A stretch of 64,000 bases of DNA, taken from Bilabrum cf. latius. Lineage: Eukaryota; Bigyra: Bicosoecida; Bigyra; Bicosoecida. The translations under genes were made by a program, and so were the position numbers. The notes beneath the pieces were generated by a model. That model saw nothing but the letters and a program-made list of their open reading frames with translations, made no database searches and was not told the DNA's origin. This document shows, in pieces, positions 37,347 to 49,200 of the stretch (within the stretch, counting starts at the first letter, position 1; each line of letters opens with the position of its first letter). The DNA is taken from NCBI GenBank assembly GCA_965178125.1, contig OZ237737.1, positions 930,001 to 994,000 of the forward strand, read 5' to 3'.

Positions 37347-39915
37347 TTAGTCCCCTGAATCGTGCTCCACGGCAACCTGCGCAGCAGGAATTACGTCGTG
37401 GAAATGCTCAAAGTCAACCACGGGCCTGCCGTCGTCATCCGGACGCACGCAAGGACCAAGCTCCATGTTCCACCTGAGATCGTCCACACAGTAGCTGTGC
37501 CTCGCCTGTGTCGTGTCGCTGGTCACCGCGTCGATCCCCTCCACCATCACGATCACTTCTAGTCTGGACTCGGACCAGAATCGGCGTATGTCCTCCCACG
37601 ACTAGCCCAGCACGTCTCGTCGCAACTAGCCGATAGCAGCACCCCCGTGTTGCCCCGACGGCTTGCTCAATCCACCATCTTCTCCGCGCGCATGCCCATC
37701 AGTGCGCGAGTGGCCTCTCCCGCCATTTCCAATTCGTTCGCTTACGACAGCTCGAAGCGTTCCATCGCCTGGCGAATGAAGCCCATTTTGTTCATGTCGC
37801 GCCCCGAGCCCAGCCCTTGCTGATTCTGTCCTAGACACAACATCCACTGCGGCCCGGTGCCTTGAAGCCTCGCTGGCCGACCTGTCTCGCTCACCCGCCT
37901 TTCCACTCACCGAGCTCGTGCCAGGCTGCACCGGCACGGGGTGCAAGGCACTGTCCGCGGTGTTGAGCGCGGGCAGGTGCGCAGTTGTCAACGCGTCTGG
38001 ACCGGCGGAGTGGTTCGATCCCACCCCTGCCGCAACGGCAGCCTGAGGTACAAACGCAGCCCCCGTGGACCGGTCAGCAGCCCCGAGGGAGTGCTACGAA
38101 GATGCGATGGATCGAACGGACCGCTTTTCCGAGGACTTGGAGCCAACCCTGCTGCGTGGAGCCGGGAGCGGAGCCTCGCCCTCAGGCAGCTGGGGGGGCT
38201 AGTATGGAACTCCTGAACGAGGCGCGATCCCCGCGGCGATGGTGCTGCGCGTACCACAGCGGGGCGAGTTAATGGATCCCGAACCTTGAGGTGTAGGTGG
38301 GGCATCGTTGGCTCGCACCTGTAAGCCTTGCCGGCTCCTGCGTCGCCGAGCAGGCCCCGACCCCGAGCCGCTTTCCACGGTGCCTGCGACGCCAGCTTGC
38401 TTGCTGCTGCCGCGCTGCTCGTCCTCTACCTTGTATTGTTCCATGGCCGACTGCATCCCCGGCACCTGCACGGCTGCATCCGCGCCTAGCTGATCCTCAG
38501 CAGGGGGCACGTCCATGACTTCGACCTGCAGCTCGGAGTCGACCGAGAAGCCCATCAGGCTGGGCTCTGAAGGAAGTCTTCCTCGCCCATCCCGAGCCTC
38601 CTTCTAACGCTGGCGTGCAGACTCCTCCGAACCGAGTCCCTGCGCCCCTCGCACGCGAGCCCTGGCCTGCGCAGCCAAGTCCAACAGGCGCCTCGCCGCG
38701 CCGCGCGGCACGTTGCGGAACCAGTGCCGGCTGTACGACGACTGTACGCCCCCCTCCGCTGCTGCCCGCAATGCAGCCTGCCACTGCTGTGCCCTGAACT
38801 GCAGCGCGGTGGGCAGCGCGGCACCCGGGCGCTGTCCCCGCAGCAGGTCGATCTGGGCCCACGCGTCCAGGTAGGCTCTGGTGGGCAGCAGCGGGGACCT
38901 GGGGTTGGTGCGGTCGGTTGCAACCGGTAGCATGCAGTGCGTGACCGTGTGTGGGATGGCAAGGAACAGCATCCCACCCAGTTCGTCATCCGGCGAGTGG
39001 ACGCGGATCTAATGGGTCTCAAAGTAGCGCACAGGCCTGCCAGCATCTGCGACGTCGTGCCTGACCACCACCATCCGGACGTGGGCTTCGGACAGCTGGT
39101 GGCTCTGCAGCTCCGCCACTCGGAACTGGAAGGCCAGGAGGCCTCCCACGGGGCGCACCACGGCGTGCTTGGAGAAGAGCACAGTGGCTCCTCTCGCCTC
39201 TGCCCTTGACAGCCTGTCGTAGATGATCCCGATCGCGATGGCATCCGCGATGGTGGATAGAACGGATTGCAACGAAATCAGAATTGCCATAGAGACGCAA
39301 CCTCTGCGATGGCAAGCAGTAGCGGTTCAGAGACATGCTACAGTTTGAAAGCAGGTGGGTTTTCAGCTGGGTCAACCTACGCGGAACCGGCAGATTCCAA
39401 GCCTCACCCAAAGTAGTAGTCTCGCGCTCCATATCTGCAGGTAAATCAAGTGTAGCAAGTCATAGTGATTGCCACGGTTTCATACATACGGTTCTTGCCA
39501 GTTGAGAGCGGTGGTTCTGCTCACCCAATTGTCATCGCAGTGAATGTCGAGAACTGAAATGCCTTGTTGAACCTGCAAGCGCCGAAACCCGGGCGGTCGA
39601 GTGCGAAATTATGCAGCTGAGTCTGAATAAGCACACACATGATCCGAGCGTAGCCAACTCTCACGTGTCGAAGTCGGTATCACACTGTTCACCATAGTAA
39701 GCATCAATCAGGCGGTATGGGGCGGCAAAACCCAGAAATATAAGGTAATAGATGGACGCCACAATCAAAAATAGCAGAGCCATGGGCTGTGCAACGATCG
39801 TATGAAAGAAATCAGTGAAAAGTACCGTTTTCAATGGATTGAGTTGCTAGGGGGCAAGAATGCTATTCCCATTCGAAACAACTCTGGTTGAATCCTTAGA
39901 TTCGTGCTCCGTCAT
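37347..39915 (-). CDS. Inward-rectifier K+ channel (Kir family), 760 aa
   Basis: Exons 39915-39665, 39572-39525, 39434-39408 and 39303-37347 (TAA); introns are 92, 90 and 104 bp and all phases agree. The start (MTEHESKDSTRVVSNGN) precedes M1 (PMALLFLIVASIYYLIFLG). The pore helix and filter AFQFSTFTAMTIGYG are split so that TIG lies in exon 2 and YG in a 27-bp exon 3. M2 follows (AILISLQSVLSTIADAIAIG). The cytoplasmic domain shows FSKHAVV, FQFRVAELQSHQLSEAHVR, YFETH-Gln-IRVHSPDDELGG and the late Kir block VEGIDAVTSDTTQARHSY. Between the last two lies an unusual insertion of about 400 residues, low complexity and rich in Ser, Gly, Ala and Arg. TAG codons at 39847, 39009, 38604, 38199, 38094, 37626 and 37602 are bridged in one frame. 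It is divergent from the dynein gene, 368 bp away. Confidence 0.92.
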
Positions 39916-40283
39916 GATATATGTGTTGTATCTAATATTCGCTTGGGACAACAAAGGCGTCCGAGCAGTCTGAGGCCCCAAGTCCATCAACAAGGGTGTC
40001 GACCAGATCCAAAGCAGATTTTCTCAATAGTAACGAGCAGCTTCACATTCCGTTGAGCTTTTCCTTTCACCGAGCTTTGTCGTTCTGTTTTGACGGTTTT
40101 TGGCGTAGACTTGTGAGATTCTGATATAAATAATTCAATGTATGGAATGCAGCCGAATGGTAGTGACTTTCTTGTTTTTGCGGGTACTTGGTCCCAGGTT
40201 GTGCTCATGCTTGTGTTACCGCTTCCATCGCAGCGTCACACAGATTTCACAGTCCAAATTAACGGCATTAAATAATTCACATA
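39916..40283. promoter_or_regulatory. Divergent promoter region, K+ channel / dynein
   Basis: 368 bp separate the start codons of the K+ channel (minus) and dynein (plus), so both promoters must be here. A TATA-like GATATAAATAA lies at about 40123-40133, about 150 bp upstream of the dynein ATG. An out-of-frame ATG at 40138 precedes the chosen start. An in-frame TAA at 40269 supports the dynein ATG at 40284. The element assignment is inference. Confidence 0.45.
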
Positions 40284-43200
40284 ATGGAGGACTCAAGGAT
40301 GTCCTGGAGAGCCCGGGTCGACACAAACGACTTGGTAACATCTCCCACAGGCCGAAAGAGTCGAGCCACAGGAGGCAGAGCATCACGAGCCGACACGGAA
40401 GAGGCGCCCCGAGTTATTCGTTTGCCGGGTTCCTCGTCTGCTTTAGGAGGTACTGGTCTTGCAGCTTCGGCCTCTGGGCGTGGGTCTGCAGCTCCTTCCG
40501 AGGGCAAGACCAAAGGTGCAGCAGCGGCGGCATTCTCGCCTCTTGCCGTATTTCCATCGCCGCTCACCGCACACCACGTAGGGACAGTGCAAGACATTCT
40601 CTCAAGAACCTATGCCAAGAGTGGTGATGGAACGTTCGACACGCCGAGCGACAGAATCGGCCGAAACTACACTCTCACGGCCCAAGGCCTGTCCATGAAG
40701 CAACTGCGGAAGCACTTGGCTGCCATCCAGCGAGGAGGACATTCTCTCAACGCGGTGGGCCCTGCGGGAGCCGACGCAGCACCCCGAGATCGTACCGGCC
40801 GCCAGTCGGCAGCAGCAGCAGCCGAATCGAAAGAGGCTGGTGCAGCAGCAGTTTCAAGGGGGGGCAGCTCCATGGCACGGCTGGCATCCTCGAGTTCAGC
40901 TGCCACGCTTGGTGCCTCCAGGCGGACAGGATCCCGGGCTGCGGCGGGACCACGACTTATGAAGACCCTGCTGCCGCCGCTATCCTCCTCCAAAGTAAGG
41001 AAAGCGGCAGCCGTCGCCCGCGCCACGCCGGGTGGTGCCACTTTAGACGCCGTGAGCATAGCCTCGCTGCAGGCAGAGGACGCCAAGCACGAGGCAATCG
41101 GGGCTGCCACGGGAACGAGGGCGAACAAGAAAAAGAAAGGGGGTCGAGTCGGTCTGCTTGACCTGAAGCCAGAGCTCGGTGCGCAGAGTGGCGGCCGTTC
41201 GACCGGCGCGAACCTCCCGCTGCCGCCAGTGCGAACACCCCGGTCTGCCGAGGAGGCCATGGGTGCTGCTATCGATCTGTACTGGCGGGTGGTAGAGACC
41301 ATCTCGAACGACTCCGAGTTCCCGGAGATGCGCAGGGAGTGGGAAGACGGTATTCTGGACCGACTCGGCGTGTCCGAGGGCGTCTCCCGCATATGGGACA
41401 TCCAGCACGGCGGGCCCGGGGCCTTCGCAGACGGCGACGACGGAGCTGTGTCGGCGGGAGAGGTAGCGGCCGGGTTACCAGTCCAGCAGCACCAGGCCTA
41501 GAACCACCTCGTCCTGAATCCGCACACTGGACAGGCTACGCTGGCCACCGGCCGAAGCCCTGCCGCCATTGTTGAGCACCTCTTTCGGGAAACGGAGGCG
41601 CTGTACTACCAGACGCTCCGCAGGAATCTTCTGGACTACGATCTCAAGTCAAGCAGCCCCAGGATGCACCACGGGATTGAGCTGCACGCGATCGATTCAT
41701 CCAGGTACGTGCACCCAGGCGCAGCCACTGCCGAGAAGCTGGGGATCCGCCGAGCGGCAGTGGCGCTTGCGGGAAGACGCCTCTCGAAGCGCCTTTTTGT
41801 CACAGAACCGCTTCAGCAGTAGCTTGTGGACATATGGTTTGACCCAGCCACGTCTTTCTGCCGCTCTCGCATGGTCCCGATGCTGGAGGCCGAGTTCAGG
41901 GGCTCTCTACCAGCCACCCTGGACGAATTCCTCTCATCAGTTCGAGAGGCAGTGGACGGACAGTACAACATGCTGCGGACGCAGTGGCACAAACCATCGG
42001 TGGAAGCAGTCGCGAGCTTCATGCTTGAGCTGAAGGAGGCCGAAGGAGACGCCACGAAAGGTGCCAAGGGGTTCGGCAGGGCAGCTGGCGCCACGCTCGC
42101 CGAGAAACAGAGGCCGATGAGCTGGAGAGTGCGTCGCGTATGGAGGCAAAGCCGGGACTTTACTCGCTACCACCGCAGACTCGAAGACATCGGCCTGTGG
42201 CACGCGCAAAAATTCCGCGAATTTCTGGAGAAGCAGGCCTCGCCGCACTTGGGCGAGCGTGCTGCGTTGGGGGCGGGCCAGGGTGCCTCGTTGCGACGGG
42301 CTGACGGGTCGCCGAAGCGACGGCGGCTGCCGCCACTGCCACACAGCGCTGAGGAGGCTGCCCGCGTCGCTGCCAATCTTGATATGACCATGGGTCCCCA
42401 GTTTGCTCCAAAGCACAGCGCTGCTGCCGAAGCAGGCCGCAAGGCGCAGCACGAAGAGGCCCTTGCCGGCAAGCTGGCCACTATCCGAGGCAGAGAGGGC
42501 GGCAAGCTGTACACGCATGATACGACCGAGGGTCGCCTGCAGAAGATCGAGAAGCGGATTGGCGCGCGCGCCGGCATTCGCCTGGACAAGGCGCTTCCGC
42601 CTCACTTGCAAGACAGCCATGGTGCGAGGAGCCCGGGCGCTACTGCGCTGGCTCTGCAGTCACCCACGAGGGGGCACGGAGGGGCGGGTGGTCATGAAAG
42701 GACTGGCTTTGGGGCTGGAAGCTTGATGGAAGGTTCCATGCGAAGCACCTTTGACGCTGACGCAGGCGCCCTCATCCCTCCCCTGGCTGGGGTGTTCGAC
42801 GATGAGCAGAACCCCGGTGCGATGGGGCTTGAGGCGCAGCTGGACCTCGGCTCCACGGCCGCGTACCGATTGGACGGAACACTCGATGCTGCCGCCCAGC
42901 TCATGTCTCGCATGCTGCGCGGCCAGGTATTTCGAACCATCGCCGCCTTAACGACGTTCTTCCGGGAGTACTCGTACGAGGCGCTCGAGGCAGTGCGGCA
43001 GGAGGGCGCCGGTGACATTGCCAATGTAGCAGCCGTTGGTGGGGTTGGGGAAGGAAAAGAGGGCGATGGGGCTGGTAGTGCACCAGAAGGAGGACCAAGT
43101 GCACGTCATGCGGCCAAAGAGGAGAGCATCTAGCGCCTCCCCGAGGCCTCGAGCTGCCGGCCAGTGATCAAGCTGAGCATAGTTCTTGAGTACGGCATGG

Positions 43201-46200
43201 GCAGCATGGATGCTGGCGTGCCGCAAGCGGAAGGCGATGATGGGTTGGGCGGTGGCGAGTCATCCGTGGAGTTGCAGGAGGGCAGTGCGACGGATGATGA
43301 TAGCTCTTCTGCGAGCAGTGCGGCTGGCGAGGCAGAGGAAGGCGCTGCGCAGGAGGCTTCGGTTGAGGACGGTGGAGCCGAGGCCATCAAGGCCGGGCCC
43401 GAGCGACGACCTCCTATCACAGAAGTGAATCTGAACGGCACGCCAGACCGGGGCATAACACTCCGAAACGTCTGGGCTGGTGATGTGTCGGTCCACTTGT
43501 CGCCAAGCCCCGCCGACGTCGAGGCTGCCTTGCAGCAGCTGGCCCTCGTCTCTATCGAGGCAACGCAGGGCTTCCCGAGAGCAGAGGAAGAGATCAAGAC
43601 ATTTGCCTCGAAGGATGACGAAGAGGACGATGGCGCCGAAGCGGAAGCAGAAACGCAGCATCAGAGGCGGCTGCGTCGACTGCAGCGGGCCGGAGCAATC
43701 AGCAGTGGCGACGAGGAAATTCACCACATGTTGCTCAACGGCGATGTGCACGGCGCTGCGGCAGATTCTGGCGCTGGGATTTAGCCGCAGGTTTTGCAGA
43801 CCGTGCTTGCCTCCCATGACAGTGTGCAGGAGTGCTTGGCAGCTGTGCGCGAAGCCGTGCGCGCTGCTGCTCCTGCAGCCGAGGCCATTCGGAACCGCTT
43901 TGTTCCATTTGCCGACGAGCTTTTCAGCGCCGACGAGAAGTCGCGCTTGCTGCACGAGGCAATGGACTCGGACAACACCGCGAAGCACTTCTTGCAGGAG
44001 ATTCGAAAGCTCACCAAGGTGAGTGACGAGCTGTCTCGGTGCTGCCTCAACATCGAGACGCATCCGTTCTTCGAGATTGATTGCTCGTTGATCAAGCAGC
44101 AGCTCAGGTCGAGGTGCAGGCTGCTAGCCACTGCATTCTTGCGCACCCTCAAGGCCAGTGCGATGGCGAGCTGCGACGTCTGTAACGATCGGTTTGCGTA
44201 TCTGGACAAGCGCCTTCGGTACAAGCCCGTCGATTCTGAGGAACTGGTGTAGCACCGCGAATTTGCTCAGAAAGTCCCTGATGATGTTGTTGCGCTGGAA
44301 GAGTAGGTTTAGGGTAGATAGGGTATCTGTGACAGCTTTCGAGCGATCCATAGCGGTGGCATGCAGGTGGAGTATCTCCCGTCTCAGCCTGGCGCACCTG
44401 GCGCCTTTGGTCCTGAAGGAGTGCGACCAGCAGCTTTGCAACGACGGGGCGCGGGCGCAATCGCCGCCGGCTCGCCTGGGCACGGTGACGCTGGCATGGA
44501 CCCTGCGGCTATGCTTCTAGTGCCGCTCAAATTCACCAGGGACGAGATGGCTAGGGTTTACGACCTTCTCACCTGGCCCGCGCGGATAGCAGCGTCGCGT
44601 GAGGTCGCGAACGACACCTTGAACGCGCACAAGAAGGAGCAGCTCGAGAAGCTTGAGGTGGCAATCAATGACCACGAGAAGGTGATCAGCGATTGCCAAT
44701 CGTAGATCAAGGCTCTCAACGACGAAGGGTCGCCAGAGCGCGTGGTGGAGATCACGCAGCGCATCAAGCAGCTGGACAATACCTTGGAGGTGTGTCTTGA
44801 TCGCAGCGACGAGCTCAATCGAGAGAAGGAGCTGCTCGACCTTGAGGTAGTGGATTGGGCTACGGGGATCAACGAGTCGCGCGAGTAGCTCGGACCGCAC
44901 CAGCGGCTGTGGGACGGCGTCAAGCAGTACCTGGACAAGAAGCGGGTATGGTACAGCGAGCCGCTGCTCAAGAACAGCCCGGAGGAAGCTGACAAGGACG
45001 CGGAAGGCTGCAAGGGCGCCGCTGCCAGGAGCGAAAGGGAGCTGCCGGAGGAGGCCGAGAAGCCCAAGGCTGTAGCCGCTCTCATCAAGAAAGAGGCCCA
45101 AGGCTTCATCCGGGACCACCTGCCGCTGCTCACCTTGCTTGCCAACCCTGGCCTGCGCGAGCGGCACTGGGACGAGATGGCCGAGACTGTAGGCAAGCCA
45201 CTGCCTCACAGCGACCAGTCAACCCTGCAGGACATGATACGATTGGAGCTCGACAAGAGCGCAGACGCAATTGAAGAGACCTGCGTGAATGCGAGCAAGG
45301 AGTACTCTCTGGAGAAGGCACTGGACCGCATGCAAGAAGAGTGGGCCCCGCTTGAGATCGAGCTCAAATCCCACAAGGACACGGGCACGTTCATCCTCAC
45401 GGGATCGAGCGCTGATGAGGTGCAAGCACTCTTGGATGACCATATTGTGAAAGCACAGACCATGGGAGCTTCTCGGTACGCGAAGCCGCTGCTGGGACGA
45501 ATCCAAGAATGGGTTGCTGCGCTGACCGAGATTCAGAACGTGCTGGATGCCTGGATCAAGGTGCAGTAGCAGTGGCTGTACCTTGAGCCCATTTTCTCCT
45601 CGGATGACATCATGAAGCAGATGCCCGAGGAAGGCAAGCGCTTTAAGATAGTGGACAGCACGTGGCGAGGCATGATGCAAGGCGCTCAGAAGGATTTGCG
45701 GGCTTTGCAGGCCATGCGATAGGAAGGGCTTGAGAAGCGACTGGAGGAGGCCAACCATCTCCTGGACCTGATCGGCAAGGGCCTGAACTTCTACCTCGAG
45801 CAGAAACGCCTATACTTCCCTCGCTTCTTCTTTTTGTCGAATGACGAGCTGCTGGAGATCCTTGCCGAGACCAAGGACCCGACCCTGGTGCAGCCACACC
45901 TCAAGAAGTGCTTCGAAGGCATCAAGGCACTGGAGTTCACCGACAATCTCGACATCATTGCAATGAAGTCGAGCGAGGGCGAGCGCGTTGAGTTGGAGCA
46001 AGTTACCGAGGGCAAGAACATGAACCCGAACGACGCGGGCGGTAACGTGGAGATCTGGTTGGACTGGATTGAGACTTCAATGCGCAAGTCGGTGGCTCGT
46101 GTCATCGATGAGGCCTGTGCGACGTATTCTGACGAGAATAGGACTGAGTGGTGCGTATCTCACCCGGGGCAGGCAGTCCTTGCCGGTTCACAGACATTCT

Positions 46201-49200
46201 GGACTTTAGGCGTGGAGACCGCACTTCGCGATGGAGGAGCTGCTGGACTGGCCGAATACAGCGAGAAGTTGGCCGGACAGATCAAGGACATCATCCTCAA
46301 GGTGCGAGGAGACCTCTCCAAGCTGGAACGCAAGACCCTGTCGGCCTTGACAGTGCTTGACGTGCACGCTCGAGATGTGACCGCTAGCATGGTCAGGAAC
46401 GGCGTCAAGTCTCCCTACGAGTTCGAGTGGAATTCCCAGCTCCGATACTACTGGATGAACGATGGATACTCGGCGAAGAGCGGAAAGCCTGGGTCCCTAG
46501 AGATGCGCATGATCAATGCCGTGCTCAAGTACGCAGGGGAGTACCTTGGCAACAGCGGTCGGCTGGTGATCACGCCCCTTACAGACAGATGCTACCGCAC
46601 TCTTATTGGTGCTATTCATTTGGGCTACGGCGGCGCCCCGGAGGGCCCGGCAGGGACCGGCAAGACCGAGACCACCAAGGACTTGGCCAAGGCAGCTGGC
46701 ATGATGAACATTGTGTACAACTGCTCCGACCAGCTGGATGTGGCTGCTATGGCCAAGTTCTTCAAAGGACTGGCATCAAGTGGCGCCTGGGCATGCTTCG
46801 ATGAGTTTAATCGCATCGACCTCGAGGTGCTTTCAGTGGTCGCACAGCAGGTGCTGGACATCCAGCGTGCCGTGGCGGAGAACAAGGAGCGGTTCGTGTT
46901 CTACGGCACGGAGATCAAATTGACTCCCACAGTGAACGTGTTCATCACCATGAACCCGGGCTACGCTGGTCGGTCCGAGCTGCCAGACAACCTCAAGGCC
47001 TTGTTCCGGTCGGTGGCCATGATGGTACCTGACTACGCGCTAATCGCCGAGATCATCCTGTACTCCTTCGGATACTTGGATGCGAAGTCGATGTCCAGGA
47101 AGATCACTGCTACGTACAAGCTGTGTTCGGAGCAGCTGTCTAGCCAATTTCACTACGATTACGGTATGCGCGCAGTGATGGCAGTGCTTCGAGCAGCCGG
47201 GAATTTGAAGCGGTAGCCCGATAGCAAGGACCTGCCTGAAGACGTGCTAGTTCTGCGGGCGATCGTTGACGTGAACCTTCCCAAGTTCCTCAGCCCAGAC
47301 ATACCCCTGTTCCAGGGCATCGTGAAGGACCTTTTCCCGGGGGTGGAGCTACCTCCACCAGACCGCTCCGAGCTTGAAGGAGCCATCCGAACGGCATGCC
47401 ACGACATGCTGCTCCAGCCCGAGGAGGTCGTGTTAGAGAAGGTGTTTTAGCTGTACGAGATGATGCTTGTTCGCCACGGCTTTATGCTGGTGGGGCTGCC
47501 CTGGTCGGGCAAGACCAAGTGCATGCAGTTGCTCAGCGCAGCCATGCGACAGCTTCACAATAAGGATCCCGAGGATCCCAGGTGGCAGCCGATCCACCTT
47601 GTTGTGATGAATCCCAAGAGCGTCGCAATGAAGAAGCTTTACGGCTACAACGACGAAATCACCAAGGAGTGGACTGATGGCGTGCTCGCGAAGAATTACA
47701 AGGACTGCGCCGGAGGTAAGATCGGTGCGGAAGGAGACCGTCAGTGGGTCGTTTTCGATGGACCGGTGGACGCCATTTGGATCGAAAACATGAACACGGT
47801 ACTGGATGACAACAAGAAGCTCTGCCTGATGAGCGGCTAGATCATTGCCATGACAGACGGCATGTCCATGGTCTTCGAGACGAAGGACCTCGCTGCCGCA
47901 TCCCCTGCCACTGTCTCTCGATGCGGCATGGTCTACCTGGAGCCTCATGTCCTCGGCTGGAAGCCCATCGTACGGTCTTGGCTGGACACTTTGGCAGAAG
48001 GCTGCCATCAGTACCCCTTCAAGCCGGCCCGGCCCTCCGATGCTGAGAGCCAGGCGAAGGCCGAGGCAAGCAAGCAGGAGTGGGAGGAGCGGCTGGCGAG
48101 GGAGGCCAAGGAGAACGCGAGTGGTGGCAAAAAGAAAAAGAAGAAGGGTGGAAGTTCCGCTGGTCTCTTACCCGAAGACCCTCGCGCGTTCACTCTTGCG
48201 CCCGACCAGCAGGAGCTGCTCCAAGGGCTCTTCGACTGGCTCGTGGAGCCGTGCCTCGTGCTGGTGCGCAAAGAGCTAAGCGAGTACTTCCCGACCTAGG
48301 ACACCACTATGGCATGGGCTACTTGCAATTTGCTCGAGTGCACGCTTTCTCAGGTCGCCGAGGCCAAGCTAGGCCTCGCTGATCCGATAACGGGAGATGG
48401 GCTGGACGAAGGCGCACGCAAGTACGTAATCGGGACAGGTCAGCTTGATGGCAAGGCAGAGTTTTCAAACGATGATTTGATCGGGGCCTTTATGTTCTCT
48501 CTCGTGTGGGGCCTTGGTGGCACTCTTACAGCCGAAAGCCGGGAGAAGCTCGACGACTTTGTCCGGAACGCTGTGTCCGATGCCAGCTACCTCAACGACC
48601 ACGCGCTGTCCGTCTTTTATAAGCTCAAGGGCTGGACGGTCCCGGAGGTTGACATGTCAATCAAAGGACCCGCGGCTTTCCCCGGCAAGGAGCTCGTGTA
48701 CGATCACGTGTTCTGCCCGGGAGACACACGGTGGAGGTCCTGGGACTCGTTGCTTCCAAAGGCTGAAATTCCGGCGGGTGCAGAGTTCGGCGACATAATC
48801 GTGCCTACGATTGCCACGCTGCAATTCGACCACATCGTCCCGCTGCTGATGGCAAGAAACAAGGGTGTGCTTGTCTGTGGTCCTACCGGAACTGGTAAGA
48901 GCGTTGCCATGAATAGGTTGGTGATGAAGACCTTGCCAAAGGAGCGGTTCTTGCCTATTGTGGTAGGATTTTCGGCCCAGACGAGCGCCGGCTAGACGTA
49001 GGACCAAGTTGACCAGAAGCTTGACAGGCGACGAAAGGGTGTCTACGGTCCGGCACCAGGCAACAGGGCGATTGTGTTTGTGGACGACCTGAACATGCCA
49101 ATGATCGAGGAGTACGGCGCTCAGCCCCCAATCGAGCTGCTTCGTCAGATGGTTGACAACGGAGGTTGGTATAACCTGGAAGACAACACGTTCATGCAGC

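Noticed and set aside
16603-37349. TAA also reassigned to glutamine
   Set aside because: Paralog B and the K+ channel both end at TAA where homology and sensible sequence stop, and no TAA occurs inside any reconstructed frame.
44303-44366. A small intron removing the three clustered TAGs in dynein
   Set aside because: The only plausible GT-AG pair is 64 bp and would shift the frame away from the conserved downstream dynein sequence.
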